A stretch of DNA of 64,000 nt from Notospermus geniculatus. Taxonomy: Eukaryota > Nemertea > Pilidiophora > Heteronemertea > Lineidae. This document shows, piece by piece, positions 20,111 through 30,435 of the stretch. Every line of letters begins with the position of its first letter. Positions within the stretch are counted from its first letter, which is position 1. A model generated the notes under the pieces. It worked only from the letters and a program-made list of their open reading frames with translations, ran no database searches and had not been told where the DNA came from. A program made the translations under genes and the position numbers. The stretch is taken from positions 1 through 64,000 of the forward strand of contig NMRB01001722.1 of the NCBI GenBank assembly GCA_002633025.1, given 5' to 3'.

Positions 20111-20559
20111 TGCAGGTAGAGATCTCATAGCCTTGTGAATATCCCAAATGGTTGCCTGATACGTACGTCAAAGAATCAAGAACTAGTTTTCAACACACAT
20201 TGAAAACTGCAGCAGAGCTCTCAAGTATTCACAAAGAGCACAGTACATTTTACACTGCACTAACGGCGGAGGACGTAAGCATTTTTTGAATTGAATACAG
20301 TGTGGCTTTAAATCGAGTTCGAATGTGTGCTGCGTTAGAGACATCAGAATGAAACGTACTCGACGACCAGACGCGAATGACTGGAAGACAAAACGAAATT
20401 TGTAATTTGTGGCTTCTCCGTTATGCCGTATTGTTCACGGTCGAAGTTTCAGTGCGAGCTTTTCAATGTTCTAGCCATGCTTTAAAGTTGTGATACAAGT
20501 AACTAGAGAGACTTTGGAATCCGAGTTTCAGAGGCATAGTGAGAAGGAGTTACAAGAAA

Positions 20560-20735
20560 CCTTCTATAACAATACAAGTATTGTATTGCTGTGTGCAACT
20601 TTCAGTGGCAAGGCCTGTATATGGTTACATTCAACTGCATGAACTTTATTGACAAAGCTAAATTAAGCTACGTTCATAGATAGCACGGATTTAATTCGTA
20701 TTCCGGAGTGCGTACAGCTGAACATATATTAGTAC
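20560..20735 (+). repeat. Dispersed repeat shared with 35.8 kb and 44.3 kb
   Basis: GTATTGCTGTGTGCAACTTT and TAAATTAAGCTAC recur near 35770-35860. ATAGCACGGATTTAATTCGTATTCC-like sequence recurs near 44335-44365. A fragment of an unidentified interspersed repeat. Confidence 0.5.
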
Positions 20736-20943
20736 TTAAGTGTAGGTCCACGAATAGACCAGGCAGAAAGTGATAAGGGGGGGGGGTCGGCGGATTGCAA
20801 TGAAATTGGGTGTGTAGTTACCCCCTGGTAAGGGACAAAAGCACGCAAAATATTGGTTCAATCCATTGGCTGGTTTGGGAGTATATAGCAAAAGTGTCGT
20901 TTTACAGGGGTCAAAGTAGGCATTCATACTGAAGCCTCTGCAG

Positions 20944-21063
20944 GGCTCATATTCATAAAAGCTTGCTAAGCTTAGTTGCCTGCTAAAGTGCCTAGTTTGT
21001 ACAGGCCAATGTACACAACTAGCAACCAACTAAGCTAGCAAGGTTTTATGAATATGGGCGCTG
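20944..21063. mobile_element. 120-bp foldback MITE
   Basis: GCTCATATTCATAAAAGCTT and its inverse (TTTTATGAATATGGGCGC) bound the element. The arms continue through GCTAAGCTTAGTTG. The outer CAGGG and GCTG ends recall hAT-type MITEs. Target duplication not identified. Confidence 0.6.
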
Positions 21064-21099
21064 GATGACAAAACTGGTTTGAAGTTGTAGGATGAGACC

Positions 21100-21252
21100 T
21101 CATCGCTCTTTCTGTTGCAGAGATATGCCTGTGTATATGCAGACATTTAATGTACTACAAATGAACAACATAACCGTAATACATCCGCAGTGCATTTAAT
21201 GCATGACTTTGTCCCCGCAAATCTCTGCAATGGAAAGAGCAACCAAAGATTT
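21100..21252. repeat. Imperfect inverted repeat
   Basis: CGCTCTTTCTGTTGCAGAGA near 21111 recurs inverted as TCTCTGCAATGGAAAGAGC near 21222. Small foldback; no gene. Confidence 0.4.
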
Positions 21253-21830
21253 TATTCTTTTAATAAAGAGAGGTATCCCCCAACTCCTTTCCCTGATGTG
21301 CTCACCTTCTTCACCCCAGCAGAGGGTCCGTAATTCGTTGTAGACTAAACCATACCTTTTTTGAGACAGGGCAATAAACAGCACTGTACCTAAAATCAAG
21401 AGTGATTTGGAACTAAACAAATCTGGGAAAAAATTACAAGGGGCGTCTATTTTCATTGACATGTAAGGAATATCTCCTGCTGGTGCTTGTCAAGGCTTGA
21501 AAATTCACTCAAACAGATAGACAATATTTTGATGAAAAATTGCTGTTATTGTTGTCGAACTGGTTTACCCCTTTGGTCAGTTCACCTTACTTTACCCGAG
21601 TGCACCCGAATGCTATGATGACGTGTTAGGTCATTTGGTTTGGTCCGCGTGATTTGGCCCGCGTGATTTTAACTTGTAATGTAACTTTGTGACAGGGCCC
21701 AGCTTTCCTATTATTAACTAAATTCCTAGTAAGTTTAGAAAATCGAATTCCTCAGGTTTCAATAGGATGTGTTATTTTCATGTCATCTTTCCTGGATTTG
21801 AATGTAATGTTCAAGTCGTATACTGTCATT
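21253..21830. other. No gene seen
   Basis: AT-rich sequence up to the Penelope insertion site. No coding or RNA feature recognised. Confidence 0.5.
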
Positions 21831-21844
21831 TTCTGGTATGTAGA
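21831..21844 (+). repeat. Target-site duplication (left) of the Penelope array
   Basis: TTCTGGTATGTAGA, repeated exactly at 30001-30014. Confidence 0.85.
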
Positions 21845-21859
21845 TGATAAATAAAAAGG

Positions 21860-21921
21860 CAATTTCCAGAGTGTTTGCGAATTTTCAACCCCAACCGGGG
21901 TCTTCTTCAGGCTGGAACTTT
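21860..21921 (-). ncRNA. Hammerhead-ribozyme-like motif, Penelope unit 1
   Basis: On the minus strand: stem I half TTCCA, then GC, CTGAAGA, stem II AGACCCCGGTTGGGGTT, GAAA, short stem III ATTCGCAAACACT, C and then TGGAA. Stem I pairs TTCCA with TGGAA but leaves GC unpaired. Stem II here has a G-T wobble. Minimal type I hammerheads with this core are established in Penelope-like elements. Activity is unproven. Confidence 0.6.
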
Positions 21922-22628
21922 ACAATCCGAAACTCTAGAACAGACTGAGCTGTAACCCAAATGTAGATTAGAAGTATCCCATCCAAACAGGACGTGACAG
22001 CATTTAAGGAAAGAAAAGAGTACAAGCCCCAAAAGGTGGTTGCTCAACCTAACAGAAATGTAATTAGTGAATGTAAGGCTTGAATAGGCTGAAGGGAACG
22101 GTGTATAATATAGCTTGGAGGAATTAAACTAACAGTATAATTATACTAACAGTACAATACCCCCAAGACTATAGTAAGAGTAATTTATATTAAACAAATG
22201 TATGAGGAACTGATAACAAATTAGGCCTAGAAAAAGAAATGAAGAGCAAGATAATAAGAAATGAAGGGGCAACAGTAAAGAAAGGAAGCCTAGGTGAACA
22301 GCACCTACAAAACCTGACCAACGAAAATTTAGAAACAGACCATGGACGAAGACAAAGGCCTAAAATAGAGGAACCCTGTCCTCCAAGGAAAAGGGTCTAC
22401 TAACGGGAAAAGAGGGGTTGCAAAGCACTGACCAGCGAACAAAATAGGAGAAGAGCAATGGAAGACAAGGCCTAGTAAAAGGACCCCTGTCCCCCGGCCC
22501 GAGCTACAGTCTTCCAAAGCAACGACCCTATTCAAAGAAAAGAGGGGGGAAAAGGACCCCATCTGGGGCCCCATGCCAAATCTTTTTTGGCCCTGACACT
22601 AAGGGGAAGCTGCGAGGTTATCAGAAAC
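21922..22628 (-). other. 3' untranslated region of Penelope unit 1
   Basis: About 700 bp between the stop codon and the hammerhead-like motif, nearly identical to 25997-26703 of unit 2. An open frame in both copies (22329-22574 and 26405-26674) is not kept in length and has no domain. Confidence 0.75.
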
Positions 22629-25600
22629 TCAGCACCTAGTGTTGAGGCCTGAGGGGGTGATAGTTTTAAGGGTCCACATCCATTTCAACTCTGTACTGAG
22701 GAGGGTCGTGTCATCTGAACATGTCTCCAGAATGGTGAACATCAGGTCCTTGATAGAATGTCCTGGCAGTTTAAAATGGGTATAGAGTAATGAGCAGTCA
22801 CGCTCATCCTCTATCCCCCGCCGGATGTTGGATTTGTGGTTGTTCATCCTTCTCCGGAAACACATGGTCTGTCCGACGTACTGGTTGACTGTAGGGCATC
22901 TGGTACAGGTGATACAGTAGACAACGTTCTTACTGTCACAATCCGCAGGGCTCCTCAGGCGGAGTTGATGGGACTTTCCGGTGGATGAGCTGGTGATGTG
23001 GGACTGGGATGGTAAGGAGATGCAAAGTTCACATTTCCGACCCCTTTTAGGTCCTTTCCGTGAGCATGGGTCACAGGTGGGCTTAGCCTGTTGGATGTCC
23101 GAGGTGGGGACCTTGGCTCTTACAAGCACATCACGGAGGTTTTTTGGCCTCCGGAAAGCAATGAGGGGTGGCTCTGGGCAGCATTCCTTCATTACGGGGC
23201 TACAATGGAGTAATGGTAGGAACCGGCGAGTGATAGCAGTGATGTCTGGCAGTCCGGGGTGGTAAGTGAGGACTAAGGGGATCCTGCGGGTTTTAGAGGA
23301 CCGCTGGTTGTCCTGGCCCCCACTCCCGTTGGCACCCTGGTTAGCATGGCGACCCCCCGAATCAGCTCTGTCTGTACTCCCCTCCCGGGTACCGGTATTT
23401 GTTCCCGTCGTCGTAGGGGGGTGGGCCCCCTGGTGGTCGTAACGTTCGATCGCCCTTTCCACCTCCTTTGCAACCTTCCGTCTGTTATGGCCCCTGTCTG
23501 CGAGAAACCCTACCAAGTTCTGTAGGTGGTTCAAGGCTGCTGGCCGTTCTGAGCAGATGGACAGGATACGGAGGGCTTGGGAAAAGGGGATGGAGCGTTT
23601 AACATGGCCAGGGTGACAGGAGGCTGGGTGGAGGTATTGGTGAGTGTCCGTGGGTTTTACATAGAGGTCAGTAACAATCCTTGAGTCACGGAGTTTGACA
23701 GTCACATCCAAGAAATTCTGGGAGGAAGGGGATGCATCCCAGGTGAACCTGATGGTGGGGTGGAAGTCATTGAGCCTATCAACAAAATCCTCCAGTTTCT
23801 TACGTCCATGGGTCCACACGGAGAAAACATCATCTATGAATCTGAGCCAGTTGTAGGGTTTGAAGGGGGAAGTAGCCAAGGCTTGTGACTCGAGCATGTG
23901 CATGAAAATGATCGCATATGACGGGGCCATTTTAGTTCCTATCGCAGTTCCTGAGGTCTGTAAGTAATACCTTGAGTGGAATTCGAAGGCATTCTTTGAT
24001 AGGACAAAATGGGCCAGCGTACATATGTCCTTTATCACACACTCTGGTAAACCCTGTTTCGCCAAGAATGCCGAGAGGGCATTCAAACCATCTTCGTGTG
24101 GGATACTAGGATACAGGCTGACAACATCCAGGGTGACCAGGAGCGCCCCCTGAGGTAATGTACCTAAGTCACGCACCCTGCTGAGAAAATCCTTGGTGTC
24201 CTTAAGGTACGACGTGACCGCAGGGAGGTAGGGCTTAAGAAAATGGTCCACAATCTCGGAGACTTTCTCCGTCAAAGAACCTGAACAGGAAATTACTGGA
24301 CGGCCTGGGACCCCGGGCTTGTGAACCTTTGGGAGAAGATAGAACCTAGCAAGTTTATGGTTTTTAGGAATCGCGTATACCGCCATGGTGTCCGAGAGGG
24401 TGCCGTTACTCTGGGCCTGATTAACCAGCTGGGTGAGTTGGCCTTCAAAATCTGCGGAAGGGTCAGAATCAAGGGGCCTATAGGTAGCCATGTCACTGAG
24501 TTGCCTGAGGCCCTCACTGATGTATCTGTCCGTATCCATAATAACCACTCCTGAGCCTTTGTCTGCCTCCTTGATGATAATGTTACGATTTAGAGACAGC
24601 TCCCTGAGGGCTTGGCGTTCGTCTGAGGGGAGGTTATTATGGAAAATCTTCCCTGCTTCAAGGTCCTCGAAGAATTGTGTCTCGACCGCCTGGAGAAAAC
24701 CCTCTGTCTCCCGGCAGCCGTGTGGCGGGTTCCACTTAGATTTAGGCTTGAAGGGGTCCGGGACACGCTCTTGTTCTGTGTCAGACTTGCCAGAAAAGAA
24801 TTCTGCCAACCTGACCCGGCGTTTCCATGCCGCCATGTCCAAACGTGCCTGGACCTCATCAACCTGTTGAGGGACAGGGCAGAAGTTGGCTCCTCTGGAA
24901 AGAACTTCCAGTTGGAGAGTGGTGGGCTTAAAGGAAGAGGATAGGTTAATGACAGATGAAAATTTGTCCTCACGGAGACGAACCGGGTCTCTGGTGGGTG
25001 CCAGGTAACCCTCTTCAAGCACACAGTCAGCCCCCGAGGACAAACCACTAGATTCAGGTTCTAGAAGGCCAGACGAGAGAGGGCGGGAAGGGTGGGAGAA
25101 GGGCCCACAAGGGCTAGTTCCAGCACCCAAAACACCATTATTGACAGGGGCGCAAAGGGGAGATTGGGCCTGTGGGGGTTGAGGGGTCTGGGAGACAGAA
25201 AGAGATTCCACTGCAATGGGGGACCTGGGGGGTGAGTCCAGAAAAGACGGAGGAGGGAGGTCAGGGGGAGACAGGTCACCAACTGACCACCAGTCCTGAG
25301 GCGGGCTGGTGGGGCGGGGAGTAGGCCTATCCAACTTAGAGATTTTAATCCTTTTCTCCCTAGTAAGCTTGGACCGAAAGTCGTCCAAAAGCTTCTGAAT
25401 GTCCCCGGACAGGAGGAGGAATTCCTGCAGACCATACCTGTCAATAAGCTCATTGACGAGGCTTTCGCGTAGAACCTCCGCTTGCCTGATGGCAAGGGGG
25501 TAGAAGCTGATGAGATGGTCAGCTAAAAGGTGGGAAGCAGCATTTAGGGTGCTTCCCCAAGGCTCCAAAAAATCTTTCGGGAACAGATCCAGATTGACAC

Positions 25601-25730
25601 ACGGGGTCTTTTTAAGAGATAAACCAAAGGGAAAGTGGCCCAAGTCTTTGCATTTGAGAAGGAAATCAAGATGAGATTGCATCTTGATAATTCGCTTCTC
25701 ACTGTTAATAAACTTGAACCGCAACTGCAT
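22629..25730 (-). CDS. Penelope-like element polyprotein: reverse transcriptase plus GIY-YIG endonuclease (unit 1)
   Basis: An intact 1033-residue frame. The N-terminal block (KMQSHLDFLLKCKDLGHFPFG, about residues 16-37) is the conserved start seen in Penelope-like proteins. A Pro/Ser-rich linker follows (about 130-260). The reverse transcriptase has KEADKGSGVVIMD, LPKVHKPGVPGRP, TLDVVSLYPSI (Asp near 535), SGTAIGTKMAPSYA (about 593-606) and RFIDDVF (Asp pair near 633). A Cys motif (CDPC...CELC, about 887-904) precedes a GIY-YIG nuclease (VVYCITC...YVGQT, about 936-955, then an Arg/His/Asn block). This order (RT, Cys finger, GIY-YIG) defines endonuclease-bearing Penelope elements. The protein would nick target DNA and prime reverse transcription there. 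No stops or frameshifts, so it may be active. Confidence 0.92.
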   Translation of the reverse strand: MQLRFKFINSEKRIIKMQSHLDFLLKCKDLGHFPFGLSLKKTPCVNLDLFPKDFLEPWGSTLNAASHLLADHLISFYPLAIRQAEVLRESLVNELIDRYGLQEFLLLSGDIQKLLDDFRSKLTREKRIKISKLDRPTPRPTSPPQDWWSVGDLSPPDLPPPSFLDSPPRSPIAVESLSVSQTPQPPQAQSPLCAPVNNGVLGAGTSPCGPFSHPSRPLSSGLLEPESSGLSSGADCVLEEGYLAPTRDPVRLREDKFSSVINLSSSFKPTTLQLEVLSRGANFCPVPQQVDEVQARLDMAAWKRRVRLAEFFSGKSDTEQERVPDPFKPKSKWNPPHGCRETEGFLQAVETQFFEDLEAGKIFHNNLPSDERQALRELSLNRNIIIKEADKGSGVVIMDTDRYISEGLRQLSDMATYRPLDSDPSADFEGQLTQLVNQAQSNGTLSDTMAVYAIPKNHKLARFYLLPKVHKPGVPGRPVISCSGSLTEKVSEIVDHFLKPYLPAVTSYLKDTKDFLSRVRDLGTLPQGALLVTLDVVSLYPSIPHEDGLNALSAFLAKQGLPECVIKDICTLAHFVLSKNAFEFHSRYYLQTSGTAIGTKMAPSYAIIFMHMLESQALATSPFKPYNWLRFIDDVFSVWTHGRKKLEDFVDRLNDFHPTIRFTWDASPSSQNFLDVTVKLRDSRIVTDLYVKPTDTHQYLHPASCHPGHVKRSIPFSQALRILSICSERPAALNHLQNLVGFLADRGHNRRKVAKEVERAIERYDHQGAHPPTTTGTNTGTREGSTDRADSGGRHANQGANGSGGQDNQRSSKTRRIPLVLTYHPGLPDITAITRRFLPLLHCSPVMKECCPEPPLIAFRRPKNLRDVLVRAKVPTSDIQQAKPTCDPCSRKGPKRGRKCELCISLPSQSHITSSSTGKSHQLRLRSPADCDSKNVVYCITCTRCPTVNQYVGQTMCFRRRMNNHKSNIRRGIEDERDCSLLYTHFKLPGHSIKDLMFTILETCSDDTTLLSTELKWMWTLKTITPSGLNTRC

Positions 25731-25934
25731 TATAAGATAGAAAGAAAAGGGTACTTAGCTTAAGGTAGAGTCAGGAGAGTGTACAGTCAGAAGGTACAGT
25801 CAGAAAAGGATACTACTCCAACAAAGAGAATCAGCACTAACTCTAGACGAATCTCCAGTAAAGCAAGTGCACACGAAAATCCAAAGAGGAGAAAAGCACA
25901 AAAATTGACACACAATATATGATAAATGAAAAGG

Positions 25935-25996
25935 CAATTTCCAGAGTGTTTGCGAATTTTCGACCCCAACCGGGGTCTTCTTCAGGCTGGAACTTT
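25935..25996 (-). ncRNA. Hammerhead-ribozyme-like motif, Penelope unit 2 / junction
   Basis: Same fold as in unit 1, with a fully Watson-Crick stem II (GACCCC with GGGGTC). It lies at the junction of the units, where cleavage would release a unit-length transcript with a defined 5' end. Confidence 0.65.
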
Positions 25997-26703
25997 ACAA
26001 TCCGAAACTCTAGAACAGTCTGAGCTGAAACCCAAATGTAGATTAGAAGTATCCCATCCAAACAGGACGTGACAGCAATTAAGGAAAGAATACAAGCCCC
26101 AAAAAGTGGTTGCTCAACCTAACAGAAATGTAATTAGTGAATGTAAGGCTTGAATAGGCTGAAAGGAAGGGTGTATAATATACATTGTAGCTTGGAGGAA
26201 TTAAACTAACAGTATAATTATACTAACAGTACAATACCCCAAGACTATAGTAAGAGTAATTTATATTAAACAAATGAATGAGGAAGTGATAAAAAATTAG
26301 GCCTAGAAAAAGAAATGAAGAAAGAGATAATAAGAAATGAAGGGGCAACAGTAAAGAAAGAAAGCCTAGGTGAACAGCACCTACAAAACCTGACCAACGA
26401 AAATTTAGAAACAGACCATGGACGAAGACAAAGGCCTAAAAAAGAGGAACCCTGTCCTCCAAGGAAAAGGGTCTACTAATGGGAAAAGAGGGGTTGAAAA
26501 GCACTGACCAGCGAACAAAATAGGAGAAGAGCAATGGAAGACAAGGCCTAGAAAAAGGACCCCTGTCCCCCGGCCTGAGCTACAGTCTTCCAAAGCAACG
26601 ACCCTATTAAAAGAAAAGAGGGGGTGAAAGGACCCCATCTGGGGCCCCATGCCAAATGTTTTTGGCTCTGACACTAAGGGGAAGCTGCGAGGTTATCAGA
26701 AAC
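25997..26703 (-). other. 3' untranslated region of Penelope unit 2
   Basis: Counterpart of 21922-22628, with small indels such as the ACATT insertion near 26181. Confidence 0.75.
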
Positions 26704-29700
26704 TCAGGACCTAGTGTTGAGGCCTGAGGGGGTGATAGTTTTAAGGGTCCACATCCATTTCAACTCTGTACTGAGGAGGGTCGTGTCATCTGAACATGTC
26801 TCCAGAATGGTGAACATCAGGTCCTTGATAGAATGTCCTGGCAGTTTAAAATGGGTATAGAGTAATGAGCAGTCACGCTCATCCTCTATCCCCCGCCGGA
26901 TGTTGGATTTGTGGTTGTTCATCCTTCTCCGGAAACACATGGTCTGTCCGACGTACTGGTTGACTGTAGGGCATCTGGTACAGGTGATACAGTAGACAAC
27001 GTTCTTACTGTCACAATCCGCAGGGCTCCTCAGGCGGAGTTGATGGGACTTTCCGGTGGATGAGCTGGTGATGTGGGACTGGGATGGTAAGGAGATGCAA
27101 AGTTCACATTTCCGACCCCTTTTAGGTCCTTTCCGTGAGCATGGGTCACAGGTGGGCTTAGCCTGTTGGATGTCCGAGGTGGGGACCTTGGCTCTTACAA
27201 GCACATCACGGAGGTTTTTTGGCCTCCGGAAAGCAATGAGGGGTGGCTCTGGGCAGCATTCCTTCATTACGGGGCTACAATGGAGTAATGGTAGGAACCG
27301 GCGAGTGATAGCAGTGATGTCTGGCAGTCCGGGGTGGTAAGTGAGGACTAAGGGGATCCTGCGGGTTTTAGAGGACCGCTGGTTGTCCTGGCCCCCACTC
27401 CCGTTGGCACCCTGGTTAGCATGGCGACCCCCCGAATCAGCTCTGTCTGTACTCCCCTCCCGGGTACCGGTATTTGTTCCCGTCGTCGTAGGGGGGTGGG
27501 CCCCCTGGTGGTCGTAACGTTCGATCGCCCTTTCCACCTCCTTTGCAACCTTCCGTCTGTTATGGCCCCTGTCTGCGAGAAACCCTACCAAGTTCTGTAG
27601 GTGGTTCAAGGCTGCTGGCCGTTCTGAGCAGATGGACAGGATACGGAGGGCTTGGGAAAAGGGGATGGAGCGTTTAACATGGCCAGGGTGACAGGAGGCT
27701 GGGTGGAGGTATTGGTGAGTGTCCGTGGGTTTTACATAGAGGTCAGTAACAATCCTTGAGTCACGGAGTTTGACAGTCACATCCAAGAAATTCTGGGAGG
27801 AAGGGGATGCATCCCAGGTGAACCTGATGGTGGGGTGGAAGTCATTGAGCCTATCAACAAAATCCTCCAGTTTCTTACGTCCATGGGTCCACACGGAGAA
27901 AACATCATCTATGAATCTGAGCCAGTTGTAGGGTTTGAAGGGGGAAGTAGCCAAGGCTTGTGACTCGAGCATGTGCATGAAAATGATCGCATATGACGGG
28001 GCCATTTTAGTTCCTATCGCAGTTCCTGAGGTCTGTAAGTAATACCTTGAGTGGAATTCGAAGGCATTCTTTGATAGGACAAAATGGGCCAGCGTACATA
28101 TGTCCTTTATCACACACTCTGGTAAACCCTGTTTCGCCAAGAATGCCGAGAGGGCATTCAAACCATCTTCGTGTGGGATACTAGGATACAGGCTGACAAC
28201 ATCCAGGGTGACCAGGAGCGCCCCCTGAGGTAATGTACCTAAGTCACGCACCCTGCTGAGAAAATCCTTGGTGTCCTTAAGGTACGACGTGACCGCAGGG
28301 AGGTAGGGCTTAAGAAAATGGTCCACAATCTCGGAGACTTTCTCCGTCAAAGAACCTGAACAGGAAATTACTGGACGGCCTGGGACCCCGGGCTTGTGAA
28401 CCTTTGGGAGAAGATAGAACCTAGCAAGTTTATGGTTTTTAGGAATCGCGTATACCGCCATGGTGTCCGAGAGGGTGCCGTTACTCTGGGCCTGATTAAC
28501 CAGCTGGGTGAGTTGGCCTTCAAAATCTGCGGAAGGGTCAGAATCAAGGGGCCTATAGGTAGCCATGTCACTGAGTTGCCTGAGGCCCTCACTGATGTAT
28601 CTGTCCGTATCCATAATAACCACTCCTGAGCCTTTGTCTGCCTCCTTGATGATAATGTTACGATTTAGAGACAGCTCCCTGAGGGCTTGGCGTTCGTCTG
28701 AGGGGAGGTTATTATGGAAAATCTTCCCTGCTTCAAGGTCCTCGAAGAATTGTGTCTCGACCGCCTGGAGAAAACCCTCTGTCTCCCGGCAGCCGTGTGG
28801 CGGGTTCCACTTAGATTTAGGCTTGAAGGGGTCCGGGACACGCTCTTGTTCTGTGTCAGACTTGCCAGAAAAGAATTCTGCCAACCTGACCCGGCGTTGC
28901 CATGCCGCCATGTCCAAACGTGCCTGGACCTCATCAACCTGTTTAGGGACAGGGCAGAAGTTGGCTCCTCTGGAAAGAACTTCCAGTTGGAGAGTGGTGG
29001 GCTTAAAGGACGAGGATAGGTTAATGACAGATGAAAATTTGTCCTCACGGAGACGAACCGGGTCTCTGGTGGGTGCCAGGTAACCCTCTTCAAACACACA
29101 GTCGGCCCCCGAGGACAAACCACTAGATTCAGGTTCTAGAAGGCCAGACGAGAGAGGGCGGGAAGGGTGGGAGAAGGGCCCACAAGGGCTAGTTCCACCC
29201 AAAACACCATTATTGACAGGGGCGCAAAAGGGAGATTGGGCCTGTGGGGGTTGAGGGGTCTGGGAAACAGAAAGAGATTCCACTGCAATGGGGGACCTGG
29301 GGGGTGAGTCCAGAAAAGGCGGAGGAGGGAGGTCAGGGGGAGACAGGTCACCAACTGACCACCAGTCCTGAGGCGGGCTGGTGGGGCGGGGAGTAGGCCT
29401 ATCCAACTTACAGATTTTAATCCTTTTCTCCCTGATAAGCTTGGACCGAAAGTCGTCCAAAAGCTTCTGAATGTCCCTGGACAGGAGGAGGAATTCCTGC
29501 AGACCATACCTGTCAATAAGCTCATTGACGAGGCTTTCGCGTTGAACCTCCGCTTGCCTGATGGCAAGGGGGTAGAAGCTGATGAGATGGTCAGCTAAAG
29601 GGTGGGAAGCAGCATCTAGGGTGCTTCCCCAAGGCTCCAAAAAATCCTTCGGGAACAGATCCAGATAGACACACGGGGTCTTTTTAAGAGATAAACCAAA

Positions 29701-29802
29701 GGGAAAGTGGCCCAAGTCTTTGCATTTGAGAAGGAAATCAAGATGAGATTGCATCTTGATAATTCGCTTCTCACTGTTAATAAACTTGAACCGCAACTGC
29801 AT
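26704..29802 (-). CDS. Penelope-like element polyprotein: reverse transcriptase plus GIY-YIG endonuclease (unit 2)
   Basis: An intact 1032-residue frame almost identical to unit 1. It has the same catalytic motifs: DVVSLYPSI, FIDDVF, the Cys finger and YVGQT. Differences are scattered substitutions, mostly in the N-terminal third and Pro-rich linker (for example CVYLDLF against CVNLDLF), a one-codon loss near GVLGGTSPCG, and Ser for Cys as last residue. The C-terminal two thirds look identical. Such closeness, together with the shared target duplication, suggests that both copies arrived together or were homogenised recently. Confidence 0.92.
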   Translation of the reverse strand: MQLRFKFINSEKRIIKMQSHLDFLLKCKDLGHFPFGLSLKKTPCVYLDLFPKDFLEPWGSTLDAASHPLADHLISFYPLAIRQAEVQRESLVNELIDRYGLQEFLLLSRDIQKLLDDFRSKLIREKRIKICKLDRPTPRPTSPPQDWWSVGDLSPPDLPPPPFLDSPPRSPIAVESLSVSQTPQPPQAQSPFCAPVNNGVLGGTSPCGPFSHPSRPLSSGLLEPESSGLSSGADCVFEEGYLAPTRDPVRLREDKFSSVINLSSSFKPTTLQLEVLSRGANFCPVPKQVDEVQARLDMAAWQRRVRLAEFFSGKSDTEQERVPDPFKPKSKWNPPHGCRETEGFLQAVETQFFEDLEAGKIFHNNLPSDERQALRELSLNRNIIIKEADKGSGVVIMDTDRYISEGLRQLSDMATYRPLDSDPSADFEGQLTQLVNQAQSNGTLSDTMAVYAIPKNHKLARFYLLPKVHKPGVPGRPVISCSGSLTEKVSEIVDHFLKPYLPAVTSYLKDTKDFLSRVRDLGTLPQGALLVTLDVVSLYPSIPHEDGLNALSAFLAKQGLPECVIKDICTLAHFVLSKNAFEFHSRYYLQTSGTAIGTKMAPSYAIIFMHMLESQALATSPFKPYNWLRFIDDVFSVWTHGRKKLEDFVDRLNDFHPTIRFTWDASPSSQNFLDVTVKLRDSRIVTDLYVKPTDTHQYLHPASCHPGHVKRSIPFSQALRILSICSERPAALNHLQNLVGFLADRGHNRRKVAKEVERAIERYDHQGAHPPTTTGTNTGTREGSTDRADSGGRHANQGANGSGGQDNQRSSKTRRIPLVLTYHPGLPDITAITRRFLPLLHCSPVMKECCPEPPLIAFRRPKNLRDVLVRAKVPTSDIQQAKPTCDPCSRKGPKRGRKCELCISLPSQSHITSSSTGKSHQLRLRSPADCDSKNVVYCITCTRCPTVNQYVGQTMCFRRRMNNHKSNIRRGIEDERDCSLLYTHFKLPGHSIKDLMFTILETCSDDTTLLSTELKWMWTLKTITPSGLNTRS

Positions 29803-30000
29803 TATAAGATAGAAAGAAAAGGGTACTTAGCTTTGAGGTAGAGTCAGAAAAGGATACTGCCCCAACAAAGAGAATCAGCACAAACTCTAGACGAATCTCC
29901 AGTAAAGCAAGTGCACACGATGATCCAAAGAGAAGAAAAGCACAAAAATTGACACACAATATATGATAAATAAAAAGGCAATTTCCAGAGTGTTTGCGAA

Positions 30001-30014
30001 TTCTGGTATGTAGA
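30001..30014 (+). repeat. Target-site duplication (right) of the Penelope array
   Basis: Exact copy of 21831-21844. The sequence before it ends inside the Penelope terminal motif. Confidence 0.85.
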
Positions 30015-30430
30015 CGTGGTGTTTATCGCCAATTTTGTATAAAAACTCAGCCCTTAATAAACTCTTTGCATATGCCAAAATCCAGTTGTTCAGGTCGTTT
30101 CCTCGCCGGTGTCTTGAAAGCACTCTTCGTGCTTTACCCTGCTGACCAGGCCATTGGCGGAATTCCTGTGATCTTCCTGTGATCAACCCTCCAAATTGTC
30201 CGTCGGTTGCGTGACAGTTATATTTAAAAAAATAGTTTTCGGCAATATATTTGCCCCTTACTTACAAACGGTGTGACCGATCTCCGAAATAGTTAGCCTG
30301 TCCTCATTGTACCCCAAGACCATCCTCTGGTAGGAATTTGAGCAAGATCTGCCGACCCCCCCCCCCCCACCAACTTTATCACTTTTTGCAGATTTTGCAT
30401 GGTCCACTCGTGGAATGACACTTAATACAT
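30015..30430. other. Flank of the Penelope array, no gene
   Basis: Includes a C run near 30357-30369. The segment 30345-30418 resembles, inverted, 20743-20815 (GTCGGCGG, TTATCACTTT, TGGTCCAC). Confidence 0.45.
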
Positions 30431-30435
30431 ACTCC

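Larger units (their letters stand above)
21845..30000 (-). mobile_element. Tandem array of two Penelope-like retroelements
   Basis: Two near-identical units lie head to tail: unit 1 at 21845-25919 and unit 2 at 25920-29963, followed by 37 bp of a third unit (29964-30000). The whole array is flanked by a 14-bp direct repeat, TTCTGGTATGTAGA, at 21831-21844 and 30001-30014. So it behaves as one insertion of a dimer with a terminal partial unit, the arrangement known for Penelope-like elements with pseudo-LTRs. The third unit is cut inside the hammerhead-like fold. Both units keep an open frame of over 1030 codons. Confidence 0.9.

Noticed and set aside
22329-22574. Conserved ORF downstream of the Penelope polyprotein
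   Set aside because: It lies in the 3' UTR, its length differs between units and it has no recognisable domain; conservation reflects recent duplication.
22981-25495. Other-frame ORFs within the Penelope coding region (also 27056-29567)
   Set aside because: They are shadows of the GC-rich polyprotein gene, identical in both units because the units are near-identical.
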